This document shows, piece by piece, positions 35,701 through 43,405 of a stretch of DNA of 64,000 nt. Positions within the stretch are counted from its first letter, which is position 1. Each line of letters starts with the position of its first letter. The position numbers and the translations under genes were made by a program. Below the pieces are notes generated by a model. It made no database searches. It was not told where the DNA came from and saw only the letters and a program-made list of their open reading frames with translations. This stretch comes from JBHIYN01 sp041984235 (GTDB lineage Bacteria > Pseudomonadota > Gammaproteobacteria > Ga0077536), in contig JBHIYN010000006.1 of NCBI GenBank assembly GCA_041984235.1, positions 124,001-188,000 on the forward strand, written 5' to 3'.

Positions 35701-36344
35701 CCGTGATGCTGATCGGCGGCGGGCTCGGCAACGCGGTGCTGTTCTCCATCGGCAAGGCCCTGCGCGCGGCCGGCAACCGGGTGCTCTACTTCGCCGGCTA
35801 CAAGCGCGCCCAGGACGTGTTCAAGATGGCCGACATCGAGGCCGCGGCGGACATCGTGGTATGGGCCGTGGACCCGGGCGAAGGCGTCACCCCGATCCCG
35901 ACCGGCCGCCCGCAGGACCGCAGTCACATCGGCAACATCCTCGAAACCATGGTCTCTTACGCAGAAGGCAGGCTGGGGCCGGTCGACATCGCCCTGAACG
36001 AGGTCGACGAGCTGATCGTGATCGGGTCCGACGGCCTCATGGCCGCGGTCAAGGCAGCCCGCCACGGCGTGCTGGCGCCCTACCTGAAGGACGGCCACGT
36101 CGCCATCGGCTCGATCAACTCACCCATGCAGTGCATGATGAAAGGCGTGTGCGCGCAATGCCTGTGCAAGCACGTCGATCCCGAAACCGGCGCGGAGTCT
36201 TTCGTCTACTCCTGCTACAACCAGGATCAGCCGCTGGACCGGGTCGACTTCGGCAACCTGCGTGCGCGCCTGCGCCAGAACTCGGTGCAGGAGAAGCTCT
36301 CCAACCTGTGGCTGGACCACCTGCTGAACCGTGGCGCCGGCTGA
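32715..36344 (+). CDS. Giant iron-sulfur flavoprotein (FAD oxidoreductase fused to PyrK-like reductase)
   Basis: 1209 residues from the ATG at 32715. Order: a ~270-residue helical N-terminal region of unknown fold; cysteine clusters (HCIYCHDRDNDTC, then GCPLGEKI, then CPGTGHRICNDCMKGC) around residues 290-400 for iron-sulfur clusters; a glutamate-synthase-beta-like FAD/NADPH domain (VLVAGLGPAGYTLAHYLL); a second Rossmann motif (LPAGVIGGGLTAVDT); and from about 890 a ferredoxin-NADP-reductase/PyrK-like domain ending in a cluster C-x4-C-x2-C-x-C with a further C in YSCYNQD. The overall plan implies electron transfer from NAD(P)H through flavins and iron-sulfur centres to an unknown acceptor. 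No operon partners. Confidence 0.82.
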   Translation: MSEAQRAYDADTLPLGLPGFTYGDLYEPGALARLSEVFDAFLAENDADLFARFDAYRREQGAQLSPEAISELLVETAPHLGRFVARLFRIDTEFAAQRERIVDEDRVVFGFRNDFVAPLAKRYKGDAAAAFDREALAIEISVLRAAVRGNARFDDDEYLTACAAAMLTDTDAAPADFLPALRAAHDAWHALDDAALRDAARLSLEQWCALVICDPDFAPLAHHTWVSFKQPARTDFAHLVHHQEREHGGYRAWTAAPDRQRRRDGFSLTDPRYGSRQVLYEIDHCIYCHDRDNDTCSKGMPNKKTGGFKTNALGVAVTGCPLGEKISEMHVVKRGGDNIGALALVVIDNPMCPGTGHRICNDCMKGCIYQKTEPVNIPQIETNVLTDVLALPWGFEIYALLTRWNPLNVKRPHMLPYNGRKVLVAGLGPAGYTLAHYLLNEGFAVVGIDALKLEPLPAALTGSASAPPQPVRDFGTLYEDLDSRTVNGFGGVAEYGITVRWDKNFLKVIYLTLLRRRTFRAYGGVRFGGSVTLDDAWEMGFDHVALATGAGKPSIIGLKNNLIRGIRKASDFLMALQLTGAAKDASLANLQVRLPAGVIGGGLTAVDTATEIMAYYPRQVEKVLHRYERLVEDLGADTVRARYDAEELAILDEALAHGHAVRRERERARLAGEAPDLASLVAGWGGVTLFYRKTLQDSPAYRQNHEEVNEALTEGIAIATRMNPLEAIADQHGALCAVRFEHTGDETRHEIEVPLRSLFVAAGTSPNTIYEQEHPGTFELDGKFFRRFEPAGDDLTPVAADATTIPKLASAAPFTSYRRAGRTVSFYGDNHPVYAGNVVKAMASAKDGYPYIVDLFADDIAGLEAADQPAREVQLRRFFATLDDALVTTVVAVNRLTPTIIEVIVHAPAAAAKFEPGQFYRVQNPEAFSPRVEGTVLTPEGLALTGAWVDKAQGLISLIALEMGASSRLLARCRPGDPMVVMGVTGAPTNIPAGGTVMLIGGGLGNAVLFSIGKALRAAGNRVLYFAGYKRAQDVFKMADIEAAADIVVWAVDPGEGVTPIPTGRPQDRSHIGNILETMVSYAEGRLGPVDIALNEVDELIVIGSDGLMAAVKAARHGVLAPYLKDGHVAIGSINSPMQCMMKGVCAQCLCKHVDPETGAESFVYSCYNQDQPLDRVDFGNLRARLRQNSVQEKLSNLWLDHLLNRGAG

Positions 36345-36351
36345 CGCGCGT

Positions 36352-36801
36352 CTACATCCGGCTCGGCCTGATCGCCTCGCGCACGTGGGGTAACAGCTCG
36401 CCGGCATCCAGCCTGACCAGGTCCTTGTCGAGGCTGGCCGAGACGGTGGCCGCGGTGGGATCGTCGAGCGCGGCCCGCAGGCGGCCGAGGAAACGCGGCT
36501 CGGCCACCAGCACCAGTGAGTCGAACTCGGCGGCGCTGCGTGCGGCAGCGAGGCGCGCGGCAACGTGACGGGCGAAATCCGCCGCCGCGTGCTCTGACGG
36601 CGTTTCCTCGCGGCCCAGGGCATGCCGGCCGTCCCCGGCACTGTCGAAGCTGCGTCCCGGACGGTCGGCATCGATGTCCCCGTCGCGCGCACGCCCGCGC
36701 GGGTTGAATGCGTCCTCCAGCTCGATCAGCCCGGCGCCCGACGCCGCAGCCGAGAAAATGCGCGCTCCCGACTGGTTCGCGACTACAACCCAACGTTTCA
36801 T
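36352..36801 (-). CDS. Host-attachment-like protein (baeRF/Rof-type release-factor fold)
   Basis: 149 residues from the ATG at 36801, chosen because GGAGG lies 9 bases before it; the ATG at 36810 would overlap that site. The family hallmark is the start RWVVVANQSGARIF and the later EFDSLVLVAEPRFLGRLRAAL followed by the Lys-rich KDL..L.A.EL end. The Pfam family was named from a Rhizobium protein needed for attachment to host cells and is related to the eRF1 domain-2 fold; its real biochemical role is unclear. It converges with the large flavoprotein gene and is divergent from the MAPEG gene. Confidence 0.82.
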   Translation of the reverse strand: MKRWVVVANQSGARIFSAAASGAGLIELEDAFNPRGRARDGDIDADRPGRSFDSAGDGRHALGREETPSEHAAADFARHVAARLAAARSAAEFDSLVLVAEPRFLGRLRAALDDPTAATVSASLDKDLVRLDAGELLPHVREAIRPSRM

Positions 36802-36982
36802 GGTGGACATCCTCCGCGCGGGTAGCGCCCTTGCCAGCCAACATAATGGCGCCGCGCCACGCACGCTTGATCGGGGTCAGCTTTACCGCGCGCCTCCGCC
36901 ACGCCGGGGACCCCGCGCTTTCCCTTATACTCGGCCCTGCGGGTTTCCGGCCTGCGCCAACCATACAGAGGGGAGATCTGTC

Positions 36983-37387
36983 ATGACGGCTTCAGCAACC
37001 TGTCTGCTCGGGCTCATCGCCTGGACCCTGATCCTGACGCTCGGACTGCTCACCGCGCGCACCGCGGCGATGCTCAAGGGCCACCCGGTCAACACCTTTT
37101 CCCAGGACGGCAGCGAGCTTGCCGCGATCTCGCAGCGCGTGACGCGCGCGCACGGCAACAGCCTGGAATGGATGGTGATCCCGGTCGGCCTGCTCGGTTA
37201 CGCGATTGCCACCGGCCAGACCGGGGTCACCGACGGGCTCGCGATGATCTTCCTCGGCGCGCGAATCGCACAGTCGGTGATCCACGTCATCTCCACCAGT
37301 ACCCCGGCCGTCCTGGCCCGCGCCACCGCGTTCACGGTGCACGTCGTCATCAGCATCATCTGGCTGGTCAAGCTGCTCGGCACCTGA
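36983..37387 (+). CDS. MAPEG family membrane protein
   Basis: 134 residues, four hydrophobic segments, from an ATG with GGGGAG 8 bases upstream. The loop RVTRAHGNSLEWMVIPVGLLG matches the membrane-associated eicosanoid/glutathione family motif (E-N..E). In bacteria these proteins are poorly known; some are glutathione transferases that detoxify lipophilic electrophiles. The context (divergent host-attachment-like gene, convergent SDR) gives no direct clue, but the gene fits the window's stock of lipophilic-compound enzymes. Confidence 0.8.
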   Translation: MTASATCLLGLIAWTLILTLGLLTARTAAMLKGHPVNTFSQDGSELAAISQRVTRAHGNSLEWMVIPVGLLGYAIATGQTGVTDGLAMIFLGARIAQSVIHVISTSTPAVLARATAFTVHVVISIIWLVKLLGT

Positions 37388-37535
37388 GCGCGGACGGCGT
37401 GCTGCCGGCCAGCAACGGGCCAGAGCCTGCACGTCGGCAGCGGAGAACTGAGCGCGTTCACGCCGTCGCGGCGCATCGCGGTCCGGCTTGTCGCGCGGGT
37501 TGATGTCCAACGCCGACGAACGCGATCGGCGCGCC

Positions 37536-38306
37536 CTACATCTCGCCGCAGATATGGCCGCCGTCGACCACGATGACCGAGCCGGTCATCCAGCGCGACG
37601 CGTCGGAGGCGAGCAGCAGCAAGGGCCCGTCGAGATCCTCGAACTCGCCGTAGCGGCGCATGGGGATGCCCTTCATGAAAGCCTGGGAACGCTCGCTCTC
37701 CAGCAGGACACGACTGACGTCGGTGAGGATGTAGCCGGGCGCCAGGGCATTGACGCGCACCTTGTAGCGCGCCGCTTCCAGCGCCATGACCTCGGTGGCG
37801 CGCACCATCGCGCCCTTGGACACGGCGTAGGCGAACTGGCCCTTGATCGTGCGGTAGGCGGTGATGGAGGCGACATTGACGATGTTGCCGCCACCCCAGT
37901 CGCGGTCGATCACGCGCCGCGTGTAGGCCTTGGACATCGCCCACGGTGCCTTGAGGTTGGTGTCGATGACAGCGTCCCAGTCGTCCTCTTCGGTGGTCAG
38001 AAAGGTCTTGGCGCCGGGCTCGATGCCCGCGTTGTTGATCACCACGTCGATGCGGCCGAAGGTCTCCGCGGTCTGGTCGAGGAAGGCGTCGATGCTGGCC
38101 GCGTCGTTGACGTCCAGCGCGAGTCCGACCGCCGTCCCGCCCGCCGCCGTGATCTCGTCGACCCGCGCCTGGACTTTCTCGGTTCGGCGCGCGCCGAGCG
38201 CCACTTTCGCCCCGCGCGCCGCCAGCACCCCGGCAAAATGGTGGCCGAAACCGGAGGACGCCCCGGTGATGGCGATGCATTGGTCCTTGACGCTGAACGT
38301 GTCCAC
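37536..38306 (-). CDS. Short-chain dehydrogenase/reductase
   Basis: 256 residues from a GTG at 38306 with GGAGA upstream. Cofactor motif T14-G-A-S-S-G-F-G21, NNAG at 91-94, catalytic S147, Y160 and K164 (YAVSK), and the common APGYILTDVS and VVDGGH end. The Arg/Arg near residues 40-41 after the second strand (LGARRTEK) favours NADP(H). It lies 69 bases after the fused TRAP permease on the same strand, so probably belongs to that operon and oxidises or reduces the imported compound. Substrate unknown. Confidence 0.88.
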   Translation of the reverse strand: MDTFSVKDQCIAITGASSGFGHHFAGVLAARGAKVALGARRTEKVQARVDEITAAGGTAVGLALDVNDAASIDAFLDQTAETFGRIDVVINNAGIEPGAKTFLTTEEDDWDAVIDTNLKAPWAMSKAYTRRVIDRDWGGGNIVNVASITAYRTIKGQFAYAVSKGAMVRATEVMALEAARYKVRVNALAPGYILTDVSRVLLESERSQAFMKGIPMRRYGEFEDLDGPLLLLASDASRWMTGSVIVVDGGHICGEM

Positions 38307-38375
38307 TACGTGTCTCCTGTGTGCGGCCCGCGGTGCGGGCCGTGTGGGTGATAGGCGACGACGCCTGCCGGGTGC

Positions 38376-40274
38376 TCAGAACGGGACGCGGGCGAGTGCC
38401 GGAAACAGCACCAGGAACACCGTCAGTGCCAGCATGAGCAGCGCGAATGGCAGCGCGCCGATGAAGATTTCGTTGATACTAATACGTTGGTCGTCCAGCG
38501 ACGACTTTATCGCGAACACGCTGAGCCCCAGCGGCGGGGTCAGCAGGCCGATCTCGACACCGATCACGGTGACCACGCCGAACCACACGAGGTCGCCGCC
38601 CAGCGCCTTCACCGTCGGCAGCGCCAGCGGCACCATGATGAGCAGGATCGAGGTCGAGTCGAGCACCATGCCGAGTACGATCAGCAGTGCGACGTAGCCG
38701 AGCACGTAGCCGGTCAGGCCGACGCCCGCGGCGCCCGCCAGTTGCCCCATCGCATCCGGGATCCCGGACAGGGTCAGCATCATGCCGAATGCCGAGGCCG
38801 CGACGATGAGCAGGAGTATCGAAGCGGCGCTGGCGCTGGCGTCGAACAGGGCCGCGCCCAGCGTGCGCAGCGACAGGCGGCGCATGGCAAGACCCAGCGC
38901 CAGTGCCAGCATGGCACCCACGGCCCCGGCCTCGGTCGGCGTGAACACACCGCCATAGATGCCGCCGAGGACCGCGCCGATCAGGATCACGACGGGCAGC
39001 GCGCGGGTGGCGGCGGCACGCGCGTCGAGGCCCGGTCCGCGCTGCCCGGTAGCGCCGTCGGTGATCGCGAACGGCAGGCGCAGGGCAACCGCGACCACCG
39101 ATGCCAGCGCGAACAGCGCGGTGAGGATCAGCCCCGGCAGGATGGCCGCGAGGAACAGGGCATTGATCGACACCTCCGCCACCAGCCCGTAGACGATCAA
39201 CAGCAGGCTGGGCGGTATCAGCATGCCGAGCACCGAGGAACCCGCGACCAGCCCGGCCGCGAAGCGTGCCGTATGTCCGTGCTCCACCAGCGGCGGCACC
39301 GCGACCTTGCTGAAAATTGCCGCCGAGGCAATCGAGATCCCGGTGATCGCGGCGAACAGCGCGTTCGCCAGCACGGTCGCCACGGCCAGACCGCCGACCA
39401 CGCGCGCCAGCAGCCAGTGCGCCGCGAGCAGGCTGTCGCGCCCGATGTCGGCGCGCCCGACCACCAGTCCCATGAACACGAACAGCGGTACCGCCGCAAA
39501 GACGTAGGACGAGACGGCCCCGGTCGCGGCCAGCCCCAGCGCACCAACGGCAACCCCGGCATCGCCGCGAATGAAGCCGATGCCGAGCGCCGCCGCGGCG
39601 AGCAGCGCGAACACCACCGGCAGTCCCGCGTAGAGCAACACGAACAGGGTCACGATCGCGAGTGCGCCGACGCCCGCGTGCGTCGTCGGGGCCAGGAAAG
39701 TGAACGGCAGGACGAAGAGCAGCAGCGGCAGCCACGTACGCCGCACGCCTGTCGTGCCTGCCGCGCTGAGCGCGCGCAGCAAATCCCGGCCACTGCAGAC
39801 GGCCAGCAGGGCGGCGCCCAGCAGCACGGTCAGCCGCGCCGGCCACAACGGCGCGGTAAAGTCCCCCTCGACGCCGACGAACTCACCATCGCGCCACGCG
39901 CGCAACAGCCACGGCGCCGTGGCCGCCGCGATGGCCGCACTCAACAACAGCGCGATGGTGCTGAAACTGAGGTCGAAACCCGCTCGAAAGTGACGGCCAC
40001 CACCTTCGAGCCAGCGCGACAACAGGCCGGCCCGGATGAGGCCGTCGCTACCGGCCAGCCACGGTGCGGCCAGGAAGGTCAGCGCGGGAACGGCCAGCGA
40101 AGCAAACTCGGTCACGCCGCGCAGTGGCTGATCGAACAGCATCCGCGCCACGACGTCGGCCATGATGGTCAGCACCAGCGCCGCCAGCAGGGCTGCCGCC
40201 AGCAGCGCCAGCACGCGGGTCAGCCCGCTCATACCACTGGCGGCGCCTGCGCGCCGCGGCCCGCCGAGCGTCAT
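38376..40274 (-). CDS. TRAP transporter fused permease (DctQ-DctM)
   Basis: 632 residues. The first ~170 are a small DctQ-type subunit with four membrane helices (DVVARMLFDQPLRGVTEFASLAVPALTFLAAPWL), the rest a DctM large subunit (GDAGVAVGALGLAATGAVSSYVFAAVPLFVFMGLV; SVLGMLIPPSLLLIVYGLV; FTPTEAGAVGAMLALALG; LDSTSILLIMVPLALP; GLLTPPLGLSVFAIKSS), about 12 further helices. It imports organic acids or similar solutes by a sodium gradient with the binding protein encoded immediately upstream. Only one base separates the two genes, so they are cotranslated. Confidence 0.92.
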   Translation of the reverse strand: MTLGGPRRAGAASGMSGLTRVLALLAAALLAALVLTIMADVVARMLFDQPLRGVTEFASLAVPALTFLAAPWLAGSDGLIRAGLLSRWLEGGGRHFRAGFDLSFSTIALLLSAAIAAATAPWLLRAWRDGEFVGVEGDFTAPLWPARLTVLLGAALLAVCSGRDLLRALSAAGTTGVRRTWLPLLLFVLPFTFLAPTTHAGVGALAIVTLFVLLYAGLPVVFALLAAAALGIGFIRGDAGVAVGALGLAATGAVSSYVFAAVPLFVFMGLVVGRADIGRDSLLAAHWLLARVVGGLAVATVLANALFAAITGISIASAAIFSKVAVPPLVEHGHTARFAAGLVAGSSVLGMLIPPSLLLIVYGLVAEVSINALFLAAILPGLILTALFALASVVAVALRLPFAITDGATGQRGPGLDARAAATRALPVVILIGAVLGGIYGGVFTPTEAGAVGAMLALALGLAMRRLSLRTLGAALFDASASAASILLLIVAASAFGMMLTLSGIPDAMGQLAGAAGVGLTGYVLGYVALLIVLGMVLDSTSILLIMVPLALPTVKALGGDLVWFGVVTVIGVEIGLLTPPLGLSVFAIKSSLDDQRISINEIFIGALPFALLMLALTVFLVLFPALARVPF

Positions 40275-40275
40275 A

Positions 40276-41343
40276 TCAATCCAGGTCCCGATCCCACGCC
40301 CGGTACGGCTCGGCCCCGGCGCGGCGCAGCCCCGCCATCAGCGCACGCAGCACCGTGCCTGCCGGCAGCCCGCGCGCCTCGTTCCGCGCCACCCACTCGC
40401 GCCCCAGCGCCGGCAGACCGTCGATCCAGCGCTGCTTCTCGACCGGCGGCAGGGCCGAGACGTGGGCGCCTTCCGCACGCAGCGCGGCGAGCGAGGATGC
40501 GTAGCGCGCCATGACATCCTCCGCGGCGAGGCGCGAGTACTCGCGCCCCAGCTCGGCGAGGATGCGCCGCCCCGCCTCCGGCAGGCTCGCCCAGCTCGCG
40601 GCGTTGGCGGTCAGGGCACCGGTACACTGCGCCCCGATGCCGACCAGCGTGACGTAGGGCGCGACTTCGTGAATGCGAAACGGGTGCGCGCCGGTCAGAA
40701 TGGACAGCACGCCGTCGGCGACCCCGGTCTTGAGCTGCGTGTAGTAGGTCGACAGGGAACCGTCCACGGCGATGGCCCCGGTACCCCGCAGCCACACGGC
40801 CGAGGCGCCCGGCGCGAGGATCCTGCGACCGTGCAGGTCATCCAGCGAGCGCACCGGGAAGGTCGTCAGCAGGTGATAGGTATCGACGCCACTGACCCCG
40901 AGGAAGTGCAGGTCGTATTTCTCCCAGCTCGCGGTGAGCGCCGGAATGGTGTCGTGCATCTCGTTCAGCACCCGCATCAGTGCCGGCAGGTCATCGGTGA
41001 TGAACGGCAGCGCATAGGTGATGTTCTGCAACGGCAGGCGCGAGGACTCCCACAGGCTGCCGACCCAGCCGATGTCGGCGAGTCCGATCTCCATCGCCGC
41101 GAGGGTGTCCTGCCACTTGTAGAGCGTGCCCCAGGCCGGGGTCCAGCGCACCTCGAGCTCCGGCCGCACTGCGGCCAGGCGGCGCTCGAACTGCGGCATG
41201 ACGTGGTCACGGATGAGGTAGACCCAGGGCAGGCTGGGTGGATGCGCGGTGGCGACGGTGAGCTCGAGACGCGTGGGCGCGGCCGGCACGGGACCGGCGC
41301 ATGCGCACGCGAGCAGCACGATTCCCAGTCGCCGGATGTGCAC
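40276..41343 (-). CDS. TRAP transporter substrate-binding protein DctP-type
   Basis: 355 residues from a GTG at 41343 preceded by GGGAGGAG. N-terminal signal with a lipobox-like LLAC at residues 10-13, so it may be lipid-anchored. The DctP fold is shown by QFERRLAAVRPELEVRW, DTLAAMEIGLADIGWVGS, LHFLGVSGVDTYHLLTTFPVRSLDDLHGRRI and the arginine-containing stretch that binds the ligand carboxylate. The substrate is unknown. Located 68 bases from a TetR gene on the same strand and followed at once by the fused permease gene, making a complete TRAP system. Confidence 0.9.
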   Translation of the reverse strand: MHIRRLGIVLLACACAGPVPAAPTRLELTVATAHPPSLPWVYLIRDHVMPQFERRLAAVRPELEVRWTPAWGTLYKWQDTLAAMEIGLADIGWVGSLWESSRLPLQNITYALPFITDDLPALMRVLNEMHDTIPALTASWEKYDLHFLGVSGVDTYHLLTTFPVRSLDDLHGRRILAPGASAVWLRGTGAIAVDGSLSTYYTQLKTGVADGVLSILTGAHPFRIHEVAPYVTLVGIGAQCTGALTANAASWASLPEAGRRILAELGREYSRLAAEDVMARYASSLAALRAEGAHVSALPPVEKQRWIDGLPALGREWVARNEARGLPAGTVLRALMAGLRRAGAEPYRAWDRDLD

Positions 41344-41411
41344 CGCTCCTCCCCCGCTGCACGCACCAGCGAACCAGTGTACTGCCTTTGCGGCGCGCGG
41401 CGCCCGCGGCG

Positions 41412-42014
41412 TCAGGCGTCGGCGCGGTCGAGTCCGATCACGCGCAGGCAGACGTCGAGCTCGGCATCGAGGTCGAGCGGGCTCATGGCGTCGCGAGCCA
41501 GGATACCGACCAGGCTGCCGAGCAGGATGCGCGCACGGTCAACCGGGTCGGGCGCACCGCAGCCGCCGACCAGTTCACCAAACAGCCCGATCATGCGCTC
41601 GGTGAGCTCGTGCACGGTCGCGGTATCGCCGCAACGGCTGGCGGCGAGCTGGACCTCGAACCACAGCATCGGCACCTGGCTGGAGTGGCGGCTGGAGCCG
41701 AGGTGGAGATAGGTGGATGCGGCGGCGCGCAGGGCGGCGAGTGGCTCGCTGGCCGAATCGGCGGCGGCCTTCACGCGCTCGAAGAAGCGCCCCATCAGGC
41801 GCCGGAAGGCGACCTCGACGATCTCTTCGGTGTCGCGGAAGTAGTAATGCAGCGCACTCTTCGAGAGTCCGCCGCTCTCGGCAATCGCGCGCGAGGTACA
41901 ACCGGCGAGGCCACGGCTGCGCAGCACGCGCATCGTCGCCTCGATGATGTGTTCGCGCCGGGCCCGCCGGTTGGGTGACAGGGCGGGCACGGCGGCGTCT
42001 TCAGAAGTCCTCAT
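41412..42014 (-). CDS. TetR-family transcriptional regulator
   Basis: 200 residues. Helix-turn-helix GCTSRAIAESGGLSKSALHYYFRDTEEIVEVAF (about residues 38-70), ligand domain in the rest. It is first in a minus-strand run (TetR, TRAP binding protein, permease, SDR) and divergent from the LLM oxidoreductase operon. The 16-3-16 inverted repeat 33 bases upstream of its start codon is the likely operator, so it probably controls both sides in response to an imported or degraded compound. Confidence 0.9.
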   Translation of the reverse strand: MRTSEDAAVPALSPNRRARREHIIEATMRVLRSRGLAGCTSRAIAESGGLSKSALHYYFRDTEEIVEVAFRRLMGRFFERVKAAADSASEPLAALRAAASTYLHLGSSRHSSQVPMLWFEVQLAASRCGDTATVHELTERMIGLFGELVGGCGAPDPVDRARILLGSLVGILARDAMSPLDLDAELDVCLRVIGLDRADA

Positions 42015-42046
42015 GGCTGCTGATTCTACCCTGGATTGACCGGATT

Positions 42047-42081
42047 AGGGCGCATGCCCTAATATTTAGGGCATGCGCCCT
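42047..42081. promoter_or_regulatory. Perfect 16-3-16 inverted repeat, TetR operator candidate
   Basis: AGGGCGCATGCCCTAA is followed by TAT and then its exact reverse complement. Each arm is itself nearly palindromic (AGGGC....GCCCT), so the site can be read as two 14-bp operators with centres 21 bp apart, two helical turns. It lies between the TetR start (42014) and the LLM start (42122). Confidence 0.85.
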
Positions 42082-42121
42082 GATTTTATCCCGCGGGGCG
42101 ACCACCCGAGGAGGAGGAAGC

Positions 42122-43405
42122 ATGAAATTCCACTGGTTCAACCTGATGCCGTGGCCGTACCTGCCGGACGACTTCACCGAGAAGAACCGCAGCGTGTGGG
42201 TCGACGTCGACTCGCGCCTGTTCGACCCGGTCAAGGCCAACCGCGTCTACAACGACTATCTCGACCTGCTCGAGCTCGCCGAGGACGTCGGCTACGACGG
42301 CCTCGGTATCAACGAGCACCACCAGAACGCCTACGGCCTGATGCCCTCGCCACAGCTCATGGCTTCGACCCTCGCGCGCCGCACGCACAAGGCCGCCATC
42401 CTGCTGCTCGGCCAGTCGCTTGCGCTGTACGACCCGCCGACCCGCGTCGCCGAGGAGATGGCGATGATCGACTGCATGTCCGGGGGCCGCCTGATCTCGG
42501 GCTTCCCGGTCGGCAGCTCGATGGACGACAACTACGCCTGCGGCGTTAATCCCGCCACCCTGCGCGAGAAGTATCACGAGGCCCACGACCTGGTGCGCCG
42601 CGCGTGGGCCGACCCCGACGTCTTCGCCTGGAACGGCAAGCACTACAAGCTGCGCTACGTGAACCTGTGGCCACGTCCGATCCAGACCCCGCCGCCGATC
42701 TGGATCCCGGGCGGCGGCTCGGTGGAGACCTGGGACTTCTGCGCCGAGCAGGGCTACAACTACAGCTACCTGTCGTTCTCCGGCTACGTGCGCGGCGCAC
42801 AGCTGATGCAGGGCTTCTGGCAGCGCATGGAAGAGATGGGGCAGGAGTTCAACCCGTACCAGGCCACCTTCGCCCAGCAGATCTGCATCGCCGAAACCGA
42901 CGCCGAGGCCAAGAAGCTCTACGAGAAGCACGCGCGCTACTTCTTCTCGCGCTGCCTGCACGTGCATCCCGGCTTCGCCGACGCGCCCGGCTACCGCACC
43001 GAGCCGACCATCCGCGCCGGCCTCGCCTCGCAGATGGCCGGGCAGTCCTCGGCACTGAACCAGGCCGCGGCACTGTCCTGGGAGGAGATGATCGAGAAAG
43101 GCTACATCGTCGCCGGCAGTCCGGACTCGGTCGCCGAGCAGATCGAGAGGGTCGCCGACTCGCTCAAGATCGGTCACCTGGTCTGCCTGCTGCACTTCGG
43201 CGACATGCCCAACGAGCTGTGCCAGTACTCCACCAGGCTCTTCGCCGAGAAGATCATTCCGCAGATGAAGGACAAGTGGAAGGACTACGAAGACCACTGG
43301 TACCCGCGGCCGATGCCGCTGGAGCAGCGCGCGGTGCCGCGCGAGGTGACCATGCCGCCGCACGCGGCGCAAGCGCGTGATGCACGCCTGAAGGAGGTCG
43401 GCTGA
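42122..43405 (+). CDS. LLM-class flavin-dependent oxidoreductase (luciferase-like)
   Basis: 427 residues with GAGGAGGA just before the ATG. Bacterial luciferase-like TIM barrel: NRVYNDYLDLLELAEDVGYDGLGINEHHQNAYGLMPSPQLMASTLA, with the conserved EHH, then EEMAMIDCMSGGRLISGFPVGS. These enzymes use FMNH2 or F420H2; relatives with this N-terminus are alkane/limonene-type monooxygenases or uncharacterised. TGATG overlap links it to the hydrolase gene. Together with the divergent TRAP genes this forms a substrate-uptake-and-oxidation unit under the TetR protein (inference). Confidence 0.88.
   Translation: MKFHWFNLMPWPYLPDDFTEKNRSVWVDVDSRLFDPVKANRVYNDYLDLLELAEDVGYDGLGINEHHQNAYGLMPSPQLMASTLARRTHKAAILLLGQSLALYDPPTRVAEEMAMIDCMSGGRLISGFPVGSSMDDNYACGVNPATLREKYHEAHDLVRRAWADPDVFAWNGKHYKLRYVNLWPRPIQTPPPIWIPGGGSVETWDFCAEQGYNYSYLSFSGYVRGAQLMQGFWQRMEEMGQEFNPYQATFAQQICIAETDAEAKKLYEKHARYFFSRCLHVHPGFADAPGYRTEPTIRAGLASQMAGQSSALNQAAALSWEEMIEKGYIVAGSPDSVAEQIERVADSLKIGHLVCLLHFGDMPNELCQYSTRLFAEKIIPQMKDKWKDYEDHWYPRPMPLEQRAVPREVTMPPHAAQARDARLKEVG

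Noticed and set aside
38487..40514. 675-codon plus-strand frame opposite the TRAP permease
   Set aside because: Gln/Arg/His-rich shadow with no motif; the permease on the other strand is unmistakable.
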